Source: Tunturiibacter gelidiferens
GTDB taxonomy: Bacteria; Acidobacteriota; Terriglobia; Terriglobales; Acidobacteriaceae
Length of the DNA stretch: 64,000 nucleotides
Assembly (NCBI RefSeq): GCF_013410115.1
Contig: NZ_JACCCV010000001.1
Coordinates: forward strand, 310,001 to 374,000
Direction: 5' to 3'
A model generated the notes under the pieces. The model ran no database searches, had not been told where the DNA came from, and worked only from the letters and a program-made list of their open reading frames with translations. The translations under genes and the position numbers were made by a program. Shown here in pieces: positions 34,092-43,242 of this stretch (positions are counted from its first letter, which is position 1; every line of letters starts with the position of its first letter).

Positions 34092-35636
34092 ATGAGCTTT
34101 GATCCAAGAGATAGAAAAAGACACATCGCAATCGTGGGAGCCGGACCTGGCGGACTCGCCACTGCGATGCTTCTTGCGCAGCGGGGCTTCCGGGTTCAAG
34201 TCTTCGAAAAGCAGGATGTCATCGGTGGCCGCAATGCAGAACTCCGCCTTGGCGAGTATAGCTTCGATCTGGGGCCGACGTTCCTGATGATGAAGTTTTT
34301 GCTCGATGAGCTCTTTGTTGAAGGAGGCCGCCGCTCGAGCGACTACCTGCAATTCCATCGGCTCGATCCGATGTACTCGCTCAATTTCCCGGACAAGACA
34401 ATGCTTGCGCGCTCTGACCCGGATGCTATGAAGGCGGAGATTGAAAAGCATTTCCCTAGCGAAAGCGCTGGCTTCGACCGCTTCCTGAGGCGCGAGAGTC
34501 TTCGGTTTGAAAAGCTCTATCCGTGTCTGCAGCAACCCTACGGCACTCTCGCCAGCCTGATCAGTCCCACGCTGCTCGCAGCCGCCCCCCATGTTGCCGC
34601 AGGACGTTCGCTGCACAACGTGCTCGCCGATTATTTTCGCTCAGAAGAGCTCCGCCTCGCGTTTACGTTCCAGTCGAAATATCTCGGGATGTCACCGTGG
34701 GATTGCCCTGGTCTCTTCACCATGATTCCGTACACGGAGCACGCCCATGGCGTGTATCACGTCATGGGTGGCCTTTGCCGAATTAGCCAGGCCTTTGCAG
34801 AGGTTGCCCGTGAAGAGGGCGCTGAGATTCACACCTCTACACCGGTCGCTCGAGTTCTTCTTAATGGACGACGCGCCTGCGGCGTCGAGCTTGCGAGCGG
34901 CGAAAAGATCTACTGTGACGACGTCGTACTCAACGCCGACTTCGGCCATGCCATGACCATGCTGTTCGATGAGAAGGATCTTCGTCGCCACAAGCCATCG
35001 AACCTCCGCAAGCGAAAGTTCTCATGTTCGACTTTCATGATGTACCTCGGTCTCGATCGTGAATATGACGATGTCGAGCACCACACGATCGTCTTCGCGA
35101 ACAACTACAAAAAGAACATCGAAGACATTTCGCATGGTCGTTCGACCTCAGAAGACATGTCGGTTTACATTCGAAACTCGAGCAAGACGGACCCGTCCAG
35201 TGCGCCCGCGGGCCACTCCGCGCTATACATCCTCGCCCCGGTGGCAAACAACACCAGCGACATCAATTGGAAGGAATATAGCCGGCAATGTCGCGAGTAC
35301 GTTCTCCGCATCCTGCGCAAACGTACGCCCTACGGCGATGTCACGCCGCACATTCGTGAGGAGATGATCCTCACTCCTGAGGACTGGGAGAAGCAGCACT
35401 CCGTCTTCCTGGGTGCCACCTTCAACATGGCACACAGCTGGGATCAGATGCTCTACCTGCGCCCTCACAACAAGTTTGAAGAGTTCTCCAATTGTTACCT
35501 GGTAGGTGGAGGCACGCATCCCGGCAGCGGACTGCCCACCATCTTTGAGTCGGCACGTATCTCTGCCAATCTGATCTGCGAGCAATATGAGGTCCCATAT
35601 CCCGTTGCGAAGCCGCTGGAGCCGGCACTAGTATGA
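34092..35636 (+). CDS. crtN: CrtN-type diapophytoene (dehydrosqualene) desaturase
   Basis: A 514-residue FAD amine-oxidase-fold desaturase. The N-terminal dinucleotide motif is IVGAGPGGLATAMLLAQRG, followed by VIGGRNAELRLGEYSFDLGPTF. The C-terminal FAD signature is YLVGGGTHPGSGLPTIFESARIS. It resembles Staphylococcus CrtN in the CSTFMMYLGLD, HHTIVFANNYKKNIEDI and ALYILAPV segments. CrtN introduces conjugated double bonds into the C30 chain at the membrane. GGTTGGGG precedes ATG 34092. Its TGA overlaps the next ATG (ATGA). Confidence 0.9.
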   Translation: MSFDPRDRKRHIAIVGAGPGGLATAMLLAQRGFRVQVFEKQDVIGGRNAELRLGEYSFDLGPTFLMMKFLLDELFVEGGRRSSDYLQFHRLDPMYSLNFPDKTMLARSDPDAMKAEIEKHFPSESAGFDRFLRRESLRFEKLYPCLQQPYGTLASLISPTLLAAAPHVAAGRSLHNVLADYFRSEELRLAFTFQSKYLGMSPWDCPGLFTMIPYTEHAHGVYHVMGGLCRISQAFAEVAREEGAEIHTSTPVARVLLNGRRACGVELASGEKIYCDDVVLNADFGHAMTMLFDEKDLRRHKPSNLRKRKFSCSTFMMYLGLDREYDDVEHHTIVFANNYKKNIEDISHGRSTSEDMSVYIRNSSKTDPSSAPAGHSALYILAPVANNTSDINWKEYSRQCREYVLRILRKRTPYGDVTPHIREEMILTPEDWEKQHSVFLGATFNMAHSWDQMLYLRPHNKFEEFSNCYLVGGGTHPGSGLPTIFESARISANLICEQYEVPYPVAKPLEPALV

Positions 35637-37501
35637 CCTCTGCTACCTCAGATCGGATTCTTGCCCGAGCCCGTGCTGCGCAACCCGCGTGGGCCGCACT
35701 GACGGTCTCACGCCGGTGCGCCATTCTGGGAAACTTGCGCCACGAGATCGCCCTTCAGTGCGAATCAATCGCCGATACCATCGCGCGCGAGACTTCGAAA
35801 CCACTGCTGGACGCTCTCTCCGGCGACGTGTTCGTCACTCTGGAGCATCTTCGCTACTACGAGTCCTATGCCGCGCGTATATTGCGTCCGCGCCGCATCG
35901 GTAAGTCGTTTTTCTTGTTTCATGGTGCTCGCTTCGAGACATCCTTCGAGCCGCATGGTGTGGCCATGATATTCGGCCCGTCGAATTATCCTCTCCAGCT
36001 ATCGGTAATTCCTCTCATCACTGCGCTCGCTGCGGGCAATGCAGTGGTGCTCAAGTGTTCCGAGCGCACACCCAAAACAGCAACTGTGATCGCGAGGCTC
36101 TGCGCAAAGGCGAATCTTCCAGTCAACCTTGTGCAGGTGTTATACGACGGCCCTAAACAATCCGCGGCCCTCATTGATGCTCGCCCTGACTTCATCTTCT
36201 TCACCGGAAGCAGCCGTCACGGGCAGCAGGTCGCAGAACGCGCTGCGAAGCACCTCATCCCCACGGTCCTTGAGCTGGGGGGAAAGGATGCAAGCCTCGT
36301 CTTTGCGGATTGCCATTTAGACCGAGCTGTTGAAGGGATCACTTACGGCGCCTTTTCCAATGCGGGACGCGTGTGCGTTGCAGTCAAACGTGTCTATGTT
36401 GAAGCGTCCATCCATGACGAGTTTCTTGCCCGCCTAAAGCATCGCATCTCGATGCTTCGCGTTAATACTGATCCAGACGCAGACTTCTTCCCGCTGACTG
36501 AGGATGCGCAATCTGATGTTCGTGCCCAGGTCGAAGACGCACTCTCCTGCGGAGCCACGCTGCACTGGCCGCAAGATCGTGCCACGGCCGCATATGAGCC
36601 GACGCTCCTCACTGACGTTCCCGCCGAGGCCCGCATCCTTACCGAAGAATCCTTCGGCCCCGTGCTCTGTGTGGCTTCTTTCCGAGACGAGGCCAAAGCC
36701 ATTGCACTTGCTAACGCGAGCCCCTTCGCGCTCAGCAGCAGCATCTGGACTCACAATCAAGCGCGTGCCCGTCGCGTCGCTGCCCAGCTCTCTGCCGGAA
36801 GCTGCAGCATCAATGACGTCATCCGTAACATTGCAAATCCTCATGCTGCATTTGGTGGAAATCGTCTGAGCGGGTACGGCCGCTATCATGGCCCCGAAGG
36901 TCTGCGCTCTTTCTCGCGCATGAGGACCATCATGGTCGCCAGCGATCGCCGCACTCGCGAAATCAACTGGTTCCCATTCAATAGCCGCACTAGGCACCAA
37001 CTTGCCAGCTTGATCAGATTCCGACACGGAGCGAACGGTCTCCTGGGACGCCTCAGCCGCCTGCTCCTGCCTCTCCTGGTCAGTGCGGTACTTCCTCTCA
37101 CCCTCGGTGCGCGGTCCAAAACGGAGACGCATTTCACCATTGACGTCTATCTCACGCAGCAGGCACAAGGCGAGTTAGCCTATCTCGTCTTTGCTTCACC
37201 CTCCGGATTTCCTGGTGACCGCGATAAGGCACTCCGTCACGGATTTCTTCCCATCCCCTCTAACGCCCAGCATCTCCGCATTGATACCGATCTCCCACCG
37301 GGCATCTATGCTGTCACCGTTTACGAAGACCTCAACAGCAACCACAAGCTCGATCACAACCTCATCGGCCTCCCGCGCGAGCCGGTCGGCGTCTCGAACA
37401 ACCCACCTGCGCGTTTTGGTCCTCCGCACTTCGATGAGTGTTCATTCCACCTTGGAGACACTGCTCAAACCATCACTATCACCTTGGTACACGCATCATG
37501 A
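35633..37501 (+). CDS. aldH: Carotenoid aldehyde dehydrogenase fused to a membrane segment and DUF2141 domain
   Basis: 622 residues. Residues 1-460 are a complete aldehyde dehydrogenase: Glu214 in LELGGKD, catalytic Cys248 in GRVCVAVKR, NAD-binding FIFFTGSSRHG, and the end WFPFN as in the carotenoid AldH/CrtNc group that oxidises the terminal C30 aldehyde to acid. Residues 472-492 are a hydrophobic span (LLGRLSRLLLPLLVSAVLPL). Residues 500-620 are DUF2141 (AVTVYEDLNSNHKLDHNLIG, then EPVGVSNNPPARFGPPHFDE). The fused domain should face the periplasm. ATGA overlaps bound both ends. Confidence 0.88.
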   Translation: MTSATSDRILARARAAQPAWAALTVSRRCAILGNLRHEIALQCESIADTIARETSKPLLDALSGDVFVTLEHLRYYESYAARILRPRRIGKSFFLFHGARFETSFEPHGVAMIFGPSNYPLQLSVIPLITALAAGNAVVLKCSERTPKTATVIARLCAKANLPVNLVQVLYDGPKQSAALIDARPDFIFFTGSSRHGQQVAERAAKHLIPTVLELGGKDASLVFADCHLDRAVEGITYGAFSNAGRVCVAVKRVYVEASIHDEFLARLKHRISMLRVNTDPDADFFPLTEDAQSDVRAQVEDALSCGATLHWPQDRATAAYEPTLLTDVPAEARILTEESFGPVLCVASFRDEAKAIALANASPFALSSSIWTHNQARARRVAAQLSAGSCSINDVIRNIANPHAAFGGNRLSGYGRYHGPEGLRSFSRMRTIMVASDRRTREINWFPFNSRTRHQLASLIRFRHGANGLLGRLSRLLLPLLVSAVLPLTLGARSKTETHFTIDVYLTQQAQGELAYLVFASPSGFPGDRDKALRHGFLPIPSNAQHLRIDTDLPPGIYAVTVYEDLNSNHKLDHNLIGLPREPVGVSNNPPARFGPPHFDECSFHLGDTAQTITITLVHAS

Positions 37502-39015
37502 GAGCTACTGAAAGAAACAAACGTGTCATCGTCATCGGAGCTGGGCTTGGCGGCATGTCCGCTGCCATCATGCTCGCTCGCAGAGGCTTCCAGGTCACCA
37601 TCCTTGAGAAGAACGCGCAGGTAGGTGGCAAGCTCAATCAATTGCAAACCAAAGGATTCAGCTTCGATCTCGGACCCTCGATCTTCACACTTCCTGAGAT
37701 CTTTCGTCCCATCTTCGAAGGTGACGGCAAGCGACTTGAAGACTATATAACCCTGCAGCGCGTCGATCCGCAGTGGCGCAATTTCTTTGAAGACGGAGTC
37801 GTCGTCGACCTCTGGGAGGATCCCGAAAGAATGCGCACGGAGCTCGAGCGCTTCGGTCCGCAGGTCTTCGGCGAGTACAAGGACTTCCTCAATTACTCAC
37901 GCCGCCAATACGAAATCCTTGAACGTGGCTATCTCCGCCATGGTCTCGATACGCTTGTACAATTCTTCCGCTTTTATGGATGGAAGGAGGCCCGCGACCT
38001 CGACTATCTGCACTCGATGTCCGGCAGCATCTATAAGCGTCTGAGCAATCGTTATCTTCGCGATATCTTCGAATACTTCATCAAGTATGTCGGCTCCAGC
38101 GCACTCGACTCGCCCGCTTTCATGAACCTCATGCCGACCATCCAGATGGATTTCGGCCTCTGGTATGTTTCTGGCGGTCTGTATCAGCTGGGCCACGCAT
38201 TCCGCAGACGTCTTGAAGAGACCGGCGTTACGCTGTGTCTCGAGCATGAGGTTCAGCGCATCGACTACTCCGGCAGCACCGCCACTGGCGTGCAAGTCCG
38301 CAACTCTCATGGAGATTTTCGCACCTTGCCCGCCGATTACGTCGTCTCCAACATGGAAGTTATCCCCGCAATGCAGCGGTTGCTGCATTCGCCCGCTTCC
38401 ACCATGAAGAAGCTGCGTCGCTTCGAACCATCCTGCTCCGGTATCATTCTGCACCTCGGACTGGATCGGGTCTATCCGCAACTCGCACATCACAACTTCT
38501 TCTATTCTGCTAATCTGCACGAGCACTTCCGCCGCGTCTTTCGTGACAAGAACCTGCCGGACGACCCAACCATCTATGTCGTCGCCCCTACCCGCACCGA
38601 TCCATCGCAGGCACCACCCGGCTGCGACAACATTAAGATCCTGCCGCACATTCCATCAATCAATGACCGTAATTCCTACACACGCGAAGATTACGTTGCG
38701 CTGAAAGAACTCTGCCTCGACAAGCTTGAGCGTATGGGCCTCAACGATCTGCGGCAACACATCGTCGTTGAGGACTTCTGGACTCCATTTGACATCGAGA
38801 CTCGGTACGCCTCCAATCGAGGCTCCATCTATGGTGTAGTCTGCGATCGCCGCAGTAACTTCGCTTTCAAAGCGCCTAAGCAAAGCCCTCAGTTCCACAA
38901 TCTGTTCTTCGTTGGCGGCAGCGTCAATCCCGGAGCGGGCATGCCCATGGTCACGCTGGGTGGCCAACACGTCGCTCGGATGATTATCGAGCAAGCCGCC
39001 AAAGGAAAGCCATGA
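37498..39015 (+). CDS. crtP: CrtP-type C30 carotenoid terminal oxidase (diaponeurosporene oxygenase)
   Basis: 505 residues of the CrtI/CrtN/CrtP superfamily with FAD motif IVIGAGLGGMSAAIMLARRG and VGGKLNQLQTKGFSFDLGPS. It resembles Staphylococcus CrtP more than CrtN: EYFIKYVGSSALDSPAF, QLAHHNFFYSANL, LPDDPTIYVVAPTRTDPSQAPPG, NRGSIYGVVCDRR and FFVGGSVNPGAGMPMVTLGG. CrtP oxidises the terminal methyl group of the C30 carotenoid to the aldehyde. ATG 37498 overlaps the previous TGA, replacing an earlier in-frame start at 37438. Confidence 0.92.
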   Translation: MRATERNKRVIVIGAGLGGMSAAIMLARRGFQVTILEKNAQVGGKLNQLQTKGFSFDLGPSIFTLPEIFRPIFEGDGKRLEDYITLQRVDPQWRNFFEDGVVVDLWEDPERMRTELERFGPQVFGEYKDFLNYSRRQYEILERGYLRHGLDTLVQFFRFYGWKEARDLDYLHSMSGSIYKRLSNRYLRDIFEYFIKYVGSSALDSPAFMNLMPTIQMDFGLWYVSGGLYQLGHAFRRRLEETGVTLCLEHEVQRIDYSGSTATGVQVRNSHGDFRTLPADYVVSNMEVIPAMQRLLHSPASTMKKLRRFEPSCSGIILHLGLDRVYPQLAHHNFFYSANLHEHFRRVFRDKNLPDDPTIYVVAPTRTDPSQAPPGCDNIKILPHIPSINDRNSYTREDYVALKELCLDKLERMGLNDLRQHIVVEDFWTPFDIETRYASNRGSIYGVVCDRRSNFAFKAPKQSPQFHNLFFVGGSVNPGAGMPMVTLGGQHVARMIIEQAAKGKP

Positions 39016-40085
39016 TCATTCCAGCCCTCCTCGGCGTTGTCGGACTTCCCGCCGGCTTCCTGCTCATCCGGCGCGTTCCTACATGCCCTTCCGCTCAGTC
39101 TCACGATGCGACCAGTCTTTCTATCGTCATTCCAGCACGTAACGAGGAAGACAACCTTCCTCGCCTTCTGCGATCGATCGCTGCATCCGTAGCACAGCCG
39201 GCAGAAATTCTTGTCGTTGACGATGCCTCTACGGATAAGACTGCACCTATTGCACGAAGTCTTGGCGCGACCGTTATCACTTCAGCTCCGCTACCCGACG
39301 GTTGGACTGGCAAGGCGTGGGCGTGTCATCAGGGAGCCCAGCGTGCCATCGGCAATCATCTGCTTTTTCTGGACGCGGACACATTCTTTGTCGACGGAGG
39401 CCTGGACCGTCTCGTTGTTCGCTGGCTCCGCGAACGTGATCCAAGACTGGTCCTATCGTTGCTGCCTTACCATGCCATGAGCGCCACATACGAGCAGTTA
39501 TCGCTCTTTTTTAATGTCCTCATGGCTGGCGGAGCCGGTGGGTTCGGTTTAGTCTCTGAGCCGCGACTCTTTGGCCAGTCGCTCCTCATCTCCAAAGAAA
39601 CCTACTTCGCTGTTGGCGGTCACGCTGCTGTTCGCGGCTTCGTCCTGGAGAATCTCAATCTAGCCGACCTTATCGGCGCCTCAGGGACGCGCATCCTCTG
39701 TCTGGGTGGACGCGGCACTCTTCATATGCGTATGTTTCCAGAAGGTCTCGGCCAGATGTCCGATAGCTGGACAAAAGCTTTTATCCACGGAGCCGCAGTC
39801 TCGGACAGCCTTGTTCTTGCGTCAGCCGTGATGTGGATCTCCGCTCTCTGGTCTACCGCGATACTCCTGATCGTCCCGCGTGACTATGGCCGCCTCGGCG
39901 TGGCCGTCGTTTACCTGCTGCTCAGCCTGCAACTTGTCTGGCTCGCACGTCAGCTTGGCAGCTACCGTTTCCTCACCTGCCTGCTGTATCCGCTGCCGCT
40001 CGCATACTACTGCGCTGTATTCGGCCGTTCCGCCGCGCGCCGCGCTCTCCGCCGCAAGACTGTCTGGCGAGGGCGCGAAGTATGA
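39012..40085 (+). CDS. crtQ: CrtQ-type carotenoid glycosyltransferase (GT2)
   Basis: 357 residues: N-terminal membrane span, GT2 catalytic domain with IVIPARNEEDNLPRLLRSI, VVDDASTDKTA, GWTGKAWACHQGA and the DXD-type FLDADTFF, and three C-terminal spans. The segment arrangement (PYHAMSATYEQLSLFFNVL, KETYFAVGGHAAVR, PEGLGQMSDSWTKAF) parallels Staphylococcus CrtQ, which glucosylates the C30 carotenoid acid. ATGA overlaps on both sides place it in the crt operon. Confidence 0.92.
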   Translation: MIIPALLGVVGLPAGFLLIRRVPTCPSAQSHDATSLSIVIPARNEEDNLPRLLRSIAASVAQPAEILVVDDASTDKTAPIARSLGATVITSAPLPDGWTGKAWACHQGAQRAIGNHLLFLDADTFFVDGGLDRLVVRWLRERDPRLVLSLLPYHAMSATYEQLSLFFNVLMAGGAGGFGLVSEPRLFGQSLLISKETYFAVGGHAAVRGFVLENLNLADLIGASGTRILCLGGRGTLHMRMFPEGLGQMSDSWTKAFIHGAAVSDSLVLASAVMWISALWSTAILLIVPRDYGRLGVAVVYLLLSLQLVWLARQLGSYRFLTCLLYPLPLAYYCAVFGRSAARRALRRKTVWRGREV

Positions 40086-40561
40086 TCGCGCTGGTGTGGA
40101 CGGCGAACGTCCTCGGCTGGCCCATCCTTCACATCGCCATCGGCTTCATGTCTCTCCGCGTCCCGCCCCAAGTCTTCGTACGCGACACATGGCTCACCGC
40201 CCCGCGCTCTTGGGAACAAGATGGGCATGTGTATCGGGATTGGCTCGCCATTCGAAAATGGAAATACCTGCTCCCGGATGGTGCACCTTGGCTTGGAGGA
40301 TTCGCTAAGAAAAAACTCCTCAGCCGCAATCCCACTTGCATTGCTCGATTTCTCATCGAGACACGCCGAGCCGAAATCGCGCACTGGTTCATGCTAGGCT
40401 GCCTACCCATTTTCTTTATCTGGAATCCGCCATGGGCGCGCTGGGTGATGGCCTTCTACGCTCTCGCGGCGAACCTGCCCTGCATACTTGCGCAGCGCTA
40501 TAACCGATTGGTATTTAACCGCATCGCTCGCTCTCGATGCCGCACTTTCGTCCGACTATGA
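40082..40561 (+). CDS. crtO: CrtO-type glycosyl-carotenoate acyltransferase
   Basis: 159 residues with membrane segments at both ends. It parallels Staphylococcus CrtO: N-terminal WPILHIAIG, then WEQDGHVYRDWLAIRKWKYLLPDG, FLIETRRAEIAHW and the end LPCILAQRYNR. CrtO acylates the glucose at C6 with a fatty acid, the last step of staphyloxanthin synthesis. ATG 40082 overlaps the crtQ TGA; its own TGA overlaps the next ORF's ATG. Confidence 0.9.
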   Translation: MIALVWTANVLGWPILHIAIGFMSLRVPPQVFVRDTWLTAPRSWEQDGHVYRDWLAIRKWKYLLPDGAPWLGGFAKKKLLSRNPTCIARFLIETRRAEIAHWFMLGCLPIFFIWNPPWARWVMAFYALAANLPCILAQRYNRLVFNRIARSRCRTFVRL

Positions 40562-40881
40562 ACCCACCTGCACAGAAAATCAATCCAGGGTCTCGCAGGC
40601 GACGCTACCTGATCCATCTGTGCTGCACGTACGATGAAGGCAGTCATGCCTGCCGCTATGCCGCTCGCATCCAACTCTGGAGAGCCCGCAGCAGCGTTCA
40701 CGCGAAGACCCAAGAGCGTGTCTTCACAGACGAATATGAACTCATTGAAAGCATTAATCCCCTGCTCCCTCAGGGCTCCGATGTCCGTAACGTTATCAGC
40801 CACATTGAAAATCCAGATGGCTTTCTTTATCTTCTCAATCTCAGTTCCGAGGAAGCGAACAGTCTGGGATGGCGGGAATAA
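40558..40881 (+). CDS. Unknown sixth ORF of the carotenoid operon
   Basis: 107 residues beginning MNPPAQKINPGSRRRR, with a Cys pair (LIHLCCTYDEG) and an acidic C-terminal half (DEYELIESINPLLPQGSDVRNVISHIENPDGFLYLLNLSSEEA). No family is recognised. Its ATG overlaps the crtO TGA in the same ATGA pattern used at every other junction of the operon, which is the reason to believe it. A competing minus-strand frame at 40498-40803 has no such support. Confidence 0.55.
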   Translation: MNPPAQKINPGSRRRRYLIHLCCTYDEGSHACRYAARIQLWRARSSVHAKTQERVFTDEYELIESINPLLPQGSDVRNVISHIENPDGFLYLLNLSSEEANSLGWRE

Positions 40882-41328
40882 ATCGAGATTGTCTGATTAT
40901 AGAGTTTGAGGATGAACAGAAAATCATGTTCGGTGAAAACGCTCAAGGAGTACTAACCCTTCGATGTATTCATCGAAGACTCGTCTGTAACGGTAAGCCG
41001 CCTTGTCTCTACTGATCGCTAGTGAAGCGAAAGCTCACTCGGCGTAACTGGCCGTAGCGCTCATTGAGTCTTGTGCCGAAAGCCTTGTGAGTTCCTGATC
41101 GATTGCGAGCCGTCCGGAACTGTCTGGTTCGGGCTAGTGCGAATGGCCAGTTGTAGCAGTGCACGAAAAAGGTGTTTTGAGGCAAGTTAGACTCTGCAGA
41201 CACACGCACCAGCGTCGATGAGATTGTGAGCACTCTGCCGAGAGACTAATCAATGGCGGCGTTACGTTGCATTCGTTGGCGACATAAGAGTGTCAGGGGT
41301 AGCGGAACGATTGTATCCAGGGGCAAAC

Positions 41329-42490
41329 TCAGACCGCTCGCCGTGCGGCTCTAAAGCGAAGCTCTTCCACATTGAGTTCTCCGATCGCCATATCTCGAAA
41401 GACTCTGTAGACCGCTGGTGTAATTAACTCGAACCCCAGCTCTTCGAAGCGGAAGACCTCGCTGATGAAGATTCTGTTTTTGTGCCAGATGATGTCGCAG
41501 CTGTTGTTCACCCGTCGCAAAAGTAGCCCCTTCGGGTACGTGAACTCCGGCAATTTGCGTGGCAGTCGAACGGAGCTGGGGTGGTAGAGACTGGTTGGGA
41601 CTTGGTTGTCCAGGCCCTCATGTGGGCGCTGGTTATTGAACACGTAGCGGAAGGTTATCGAAGCGGCTCTGCTGTGCGCGAAGGGATGCCGCAGGAGGTT
41701 TAGTTGTGTCTTCCTTTAGCGTTCGATGCATCCGCTCGTGGCGACCGTTTTGCTGCGGTCGGCCCGCTTGAATGCGCTCATGCACGATCCCGAGCTTCAT
41801 CCAGCCGAGCGACAGCTTCGACAGCCCTAACAGTCCTGTTCCTGCAAACGGTGCGCCGTTGTCTGTTCTGATCCGTGCTGGCACCCCGTATTCCCGCATG
41901 GCCGCTTCGCAGATTGCTCGGACCTGGCTGAGGTCCATACGCGAGACGATCTGGCAACGAATCAAATAACGGCTATGCGCGTCAGTGATGGTGAATGGAT
42001 CGCAGCGCTTTCCGTCGCCGGTGGCGAAGTAGCCTTTGAAATCCATGCACCAAAGCTGATTTGGACCAGTGACCAGAGAGAACGGCTCAGAGCATGGCGT
42101 GGTGCGTTTCCGCTTCTTCTGCGGACTGGTCAAGCCAGCACGGCTCAAGATATTACCGAACGTACTAGCTGCCGGCCACGCTACGTCTGGTTGCAGCATC
42201 TCCAACCTCGCTTTGAGCTTGCGCGCGCCCCAGGACGGATGCTTGGCCCGAAGCACGAGGATGGTGTTCTCGATCGGCTCAAGCGTCGCGTGGGAGCAAC
42301 TATGCGGGCGGCGGCTGCGATCCACGAGTCCTTCTGGCCTCGTCTCGTTGTAGCGGTTGATCCAGCGATAGGCCGTTGGACGCGAGATTCCGTACGCGCG
42401 ACATAGGTCCGCTACCGACATCTCTTCCTTCTGATAACTCGACAAAAACTGCAAACGTTGATCCAAGATTCGACTCTCTTTCCAGGGCAT
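41329..42490 (-). mobile_element. IS481-type transposase, frameshifted insertion sequence remnant
   Basis: Two overlapping frames together give one IS481-like DDE transposase of about 385 residues. The upstream part (41633-42490, 285 codons) holds the HTH ISRPTAYRWINRY and the rve core with LWCMDFKG, RTDNGAPF and the ERIQAGRPQQNGRHERMHRTL segment. The family continues RFDN-FRYVFNNQRPHEGL, but here an extra base near 41655 shifts the frame; the second part (41329-41643) carries the rest. IS481 members normally have one ORF, so it is inactive. No clear terminal inverted repeats were identified. The preceding 446 bp (40882-41328) hold only an unconvincing minus ORF (41009-41233). Confidence 0.85.
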
Positions 42491-42658
42491 ACAACATCGT
42501 CGTGCGTGCCCAAATACCGAGCATCAGTAGCCGTCGCGCTCCGCTGTAAACCATGTCTCCGGTCTGTTTTGTAACGGAACTGCTATACCCGCTACGACGA
42601 ACTGAACAATGAGACTCGTATACTTGGCGCGGAGTAATCGCGTGAAGGATATGAATCG

Positions 42659-43204
42659 ATGAAGCTGATCTTCCTCTATGGTTTGCCCGCCACAGGAAAG
42701 TTGAGCGTCGCGCAGGAACTGGCAGCGATGACCGGCTACAGACTCTTCCACAACCATCTCACAGTCGATATGCTTCTGTCGGTCTTCGACTTCGGTTCGC
42801 CAGCCTTCGTCGCTCTTCGGGAAGAGATCTGGCTATCGGTCTTCGATCAAGCCGGCCTTAGCCAGCTGTCAGCCCTCATCTTTACCTTCGCGCCCGAACC
42901 GACGGTGCGGCCCGGCTTTCTTCAGAAGGTGCTGACTACGGTCGCCAAGAGAGGCGGTGAAGTTGACCTCGTCGAACTCGTCTGCCCGTTGAACGAGTTG
43001 AAGCGACGCCTGAATAGCCCATCGCGGCTTCAATATCGCAAACTGACTTCCGCCACAGTATTCGATCAAATTCACGCAACCGGGGGATTCGACGGATCTT
43101 CCCTGCCGAAGCCTCGTCTCTCGATCGATACAAGTCTCTGCACCGCCGCACAGGCAGCAGCTAAGATTGCCGAGGTACTCGGACTCGATCTGTCGCTGAC
43201 CTAA
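42659..43204 (+). CDS. P-loop NTPase, shikimate-kinase-like
   Basis: 181 residues with a Walker A motif in the first lines (LYGLPATGKLSVAQELA) and a kinase-like layout: FHNHLTVDMLLSVFDFGSPAF, ALIFTFAPEP, ELVCPLNELKRRLNSPSR and a C-terminal IDTSLCTAAQAAAKIAEVLGL typical of small NMP/shikimate kinase folds. The substrate is unknown. AAGGA at 42645-42649 precedes ATG 42659. It stands alone after the IS remnant. Confidence 0.8.
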   Translation: MKLIFLYGLPATGKLSVAQELAAMTGYRLFHNHLTVDMLLSVFDFGSPAFVALREEIWLSVFDQAGLSQLSALIFTFAPEPTVRPGFLQKVLTTVAKRGGEVDLVELVCPLNELKRRLNSPSRLQYRKLTSATVFDQIHATGGFDGSSLPKPRLSIDTSLCTAAQAAAKIAEVLGLDLSLT

Positions 43205-43242
43205 CTTCGTTCACGTGCCGAGGGGATGTCACTTGAGAGGTC

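Noticed and set aside
40498..40803. 101-codon minus frame over the end of the carotenoid operon
   Set aside because: The plus-strand ORF at 40558 is joined to crtO by an ATGA overlap, and this frame lacks a ribosome site.
41280..42600. Terminal inverted repeats for the IS481 element
   Set aside because: TGTCAGGGGTAGCGGAACG at the left and a loosely similar sequence at the right do not match well enough to fix the ends.
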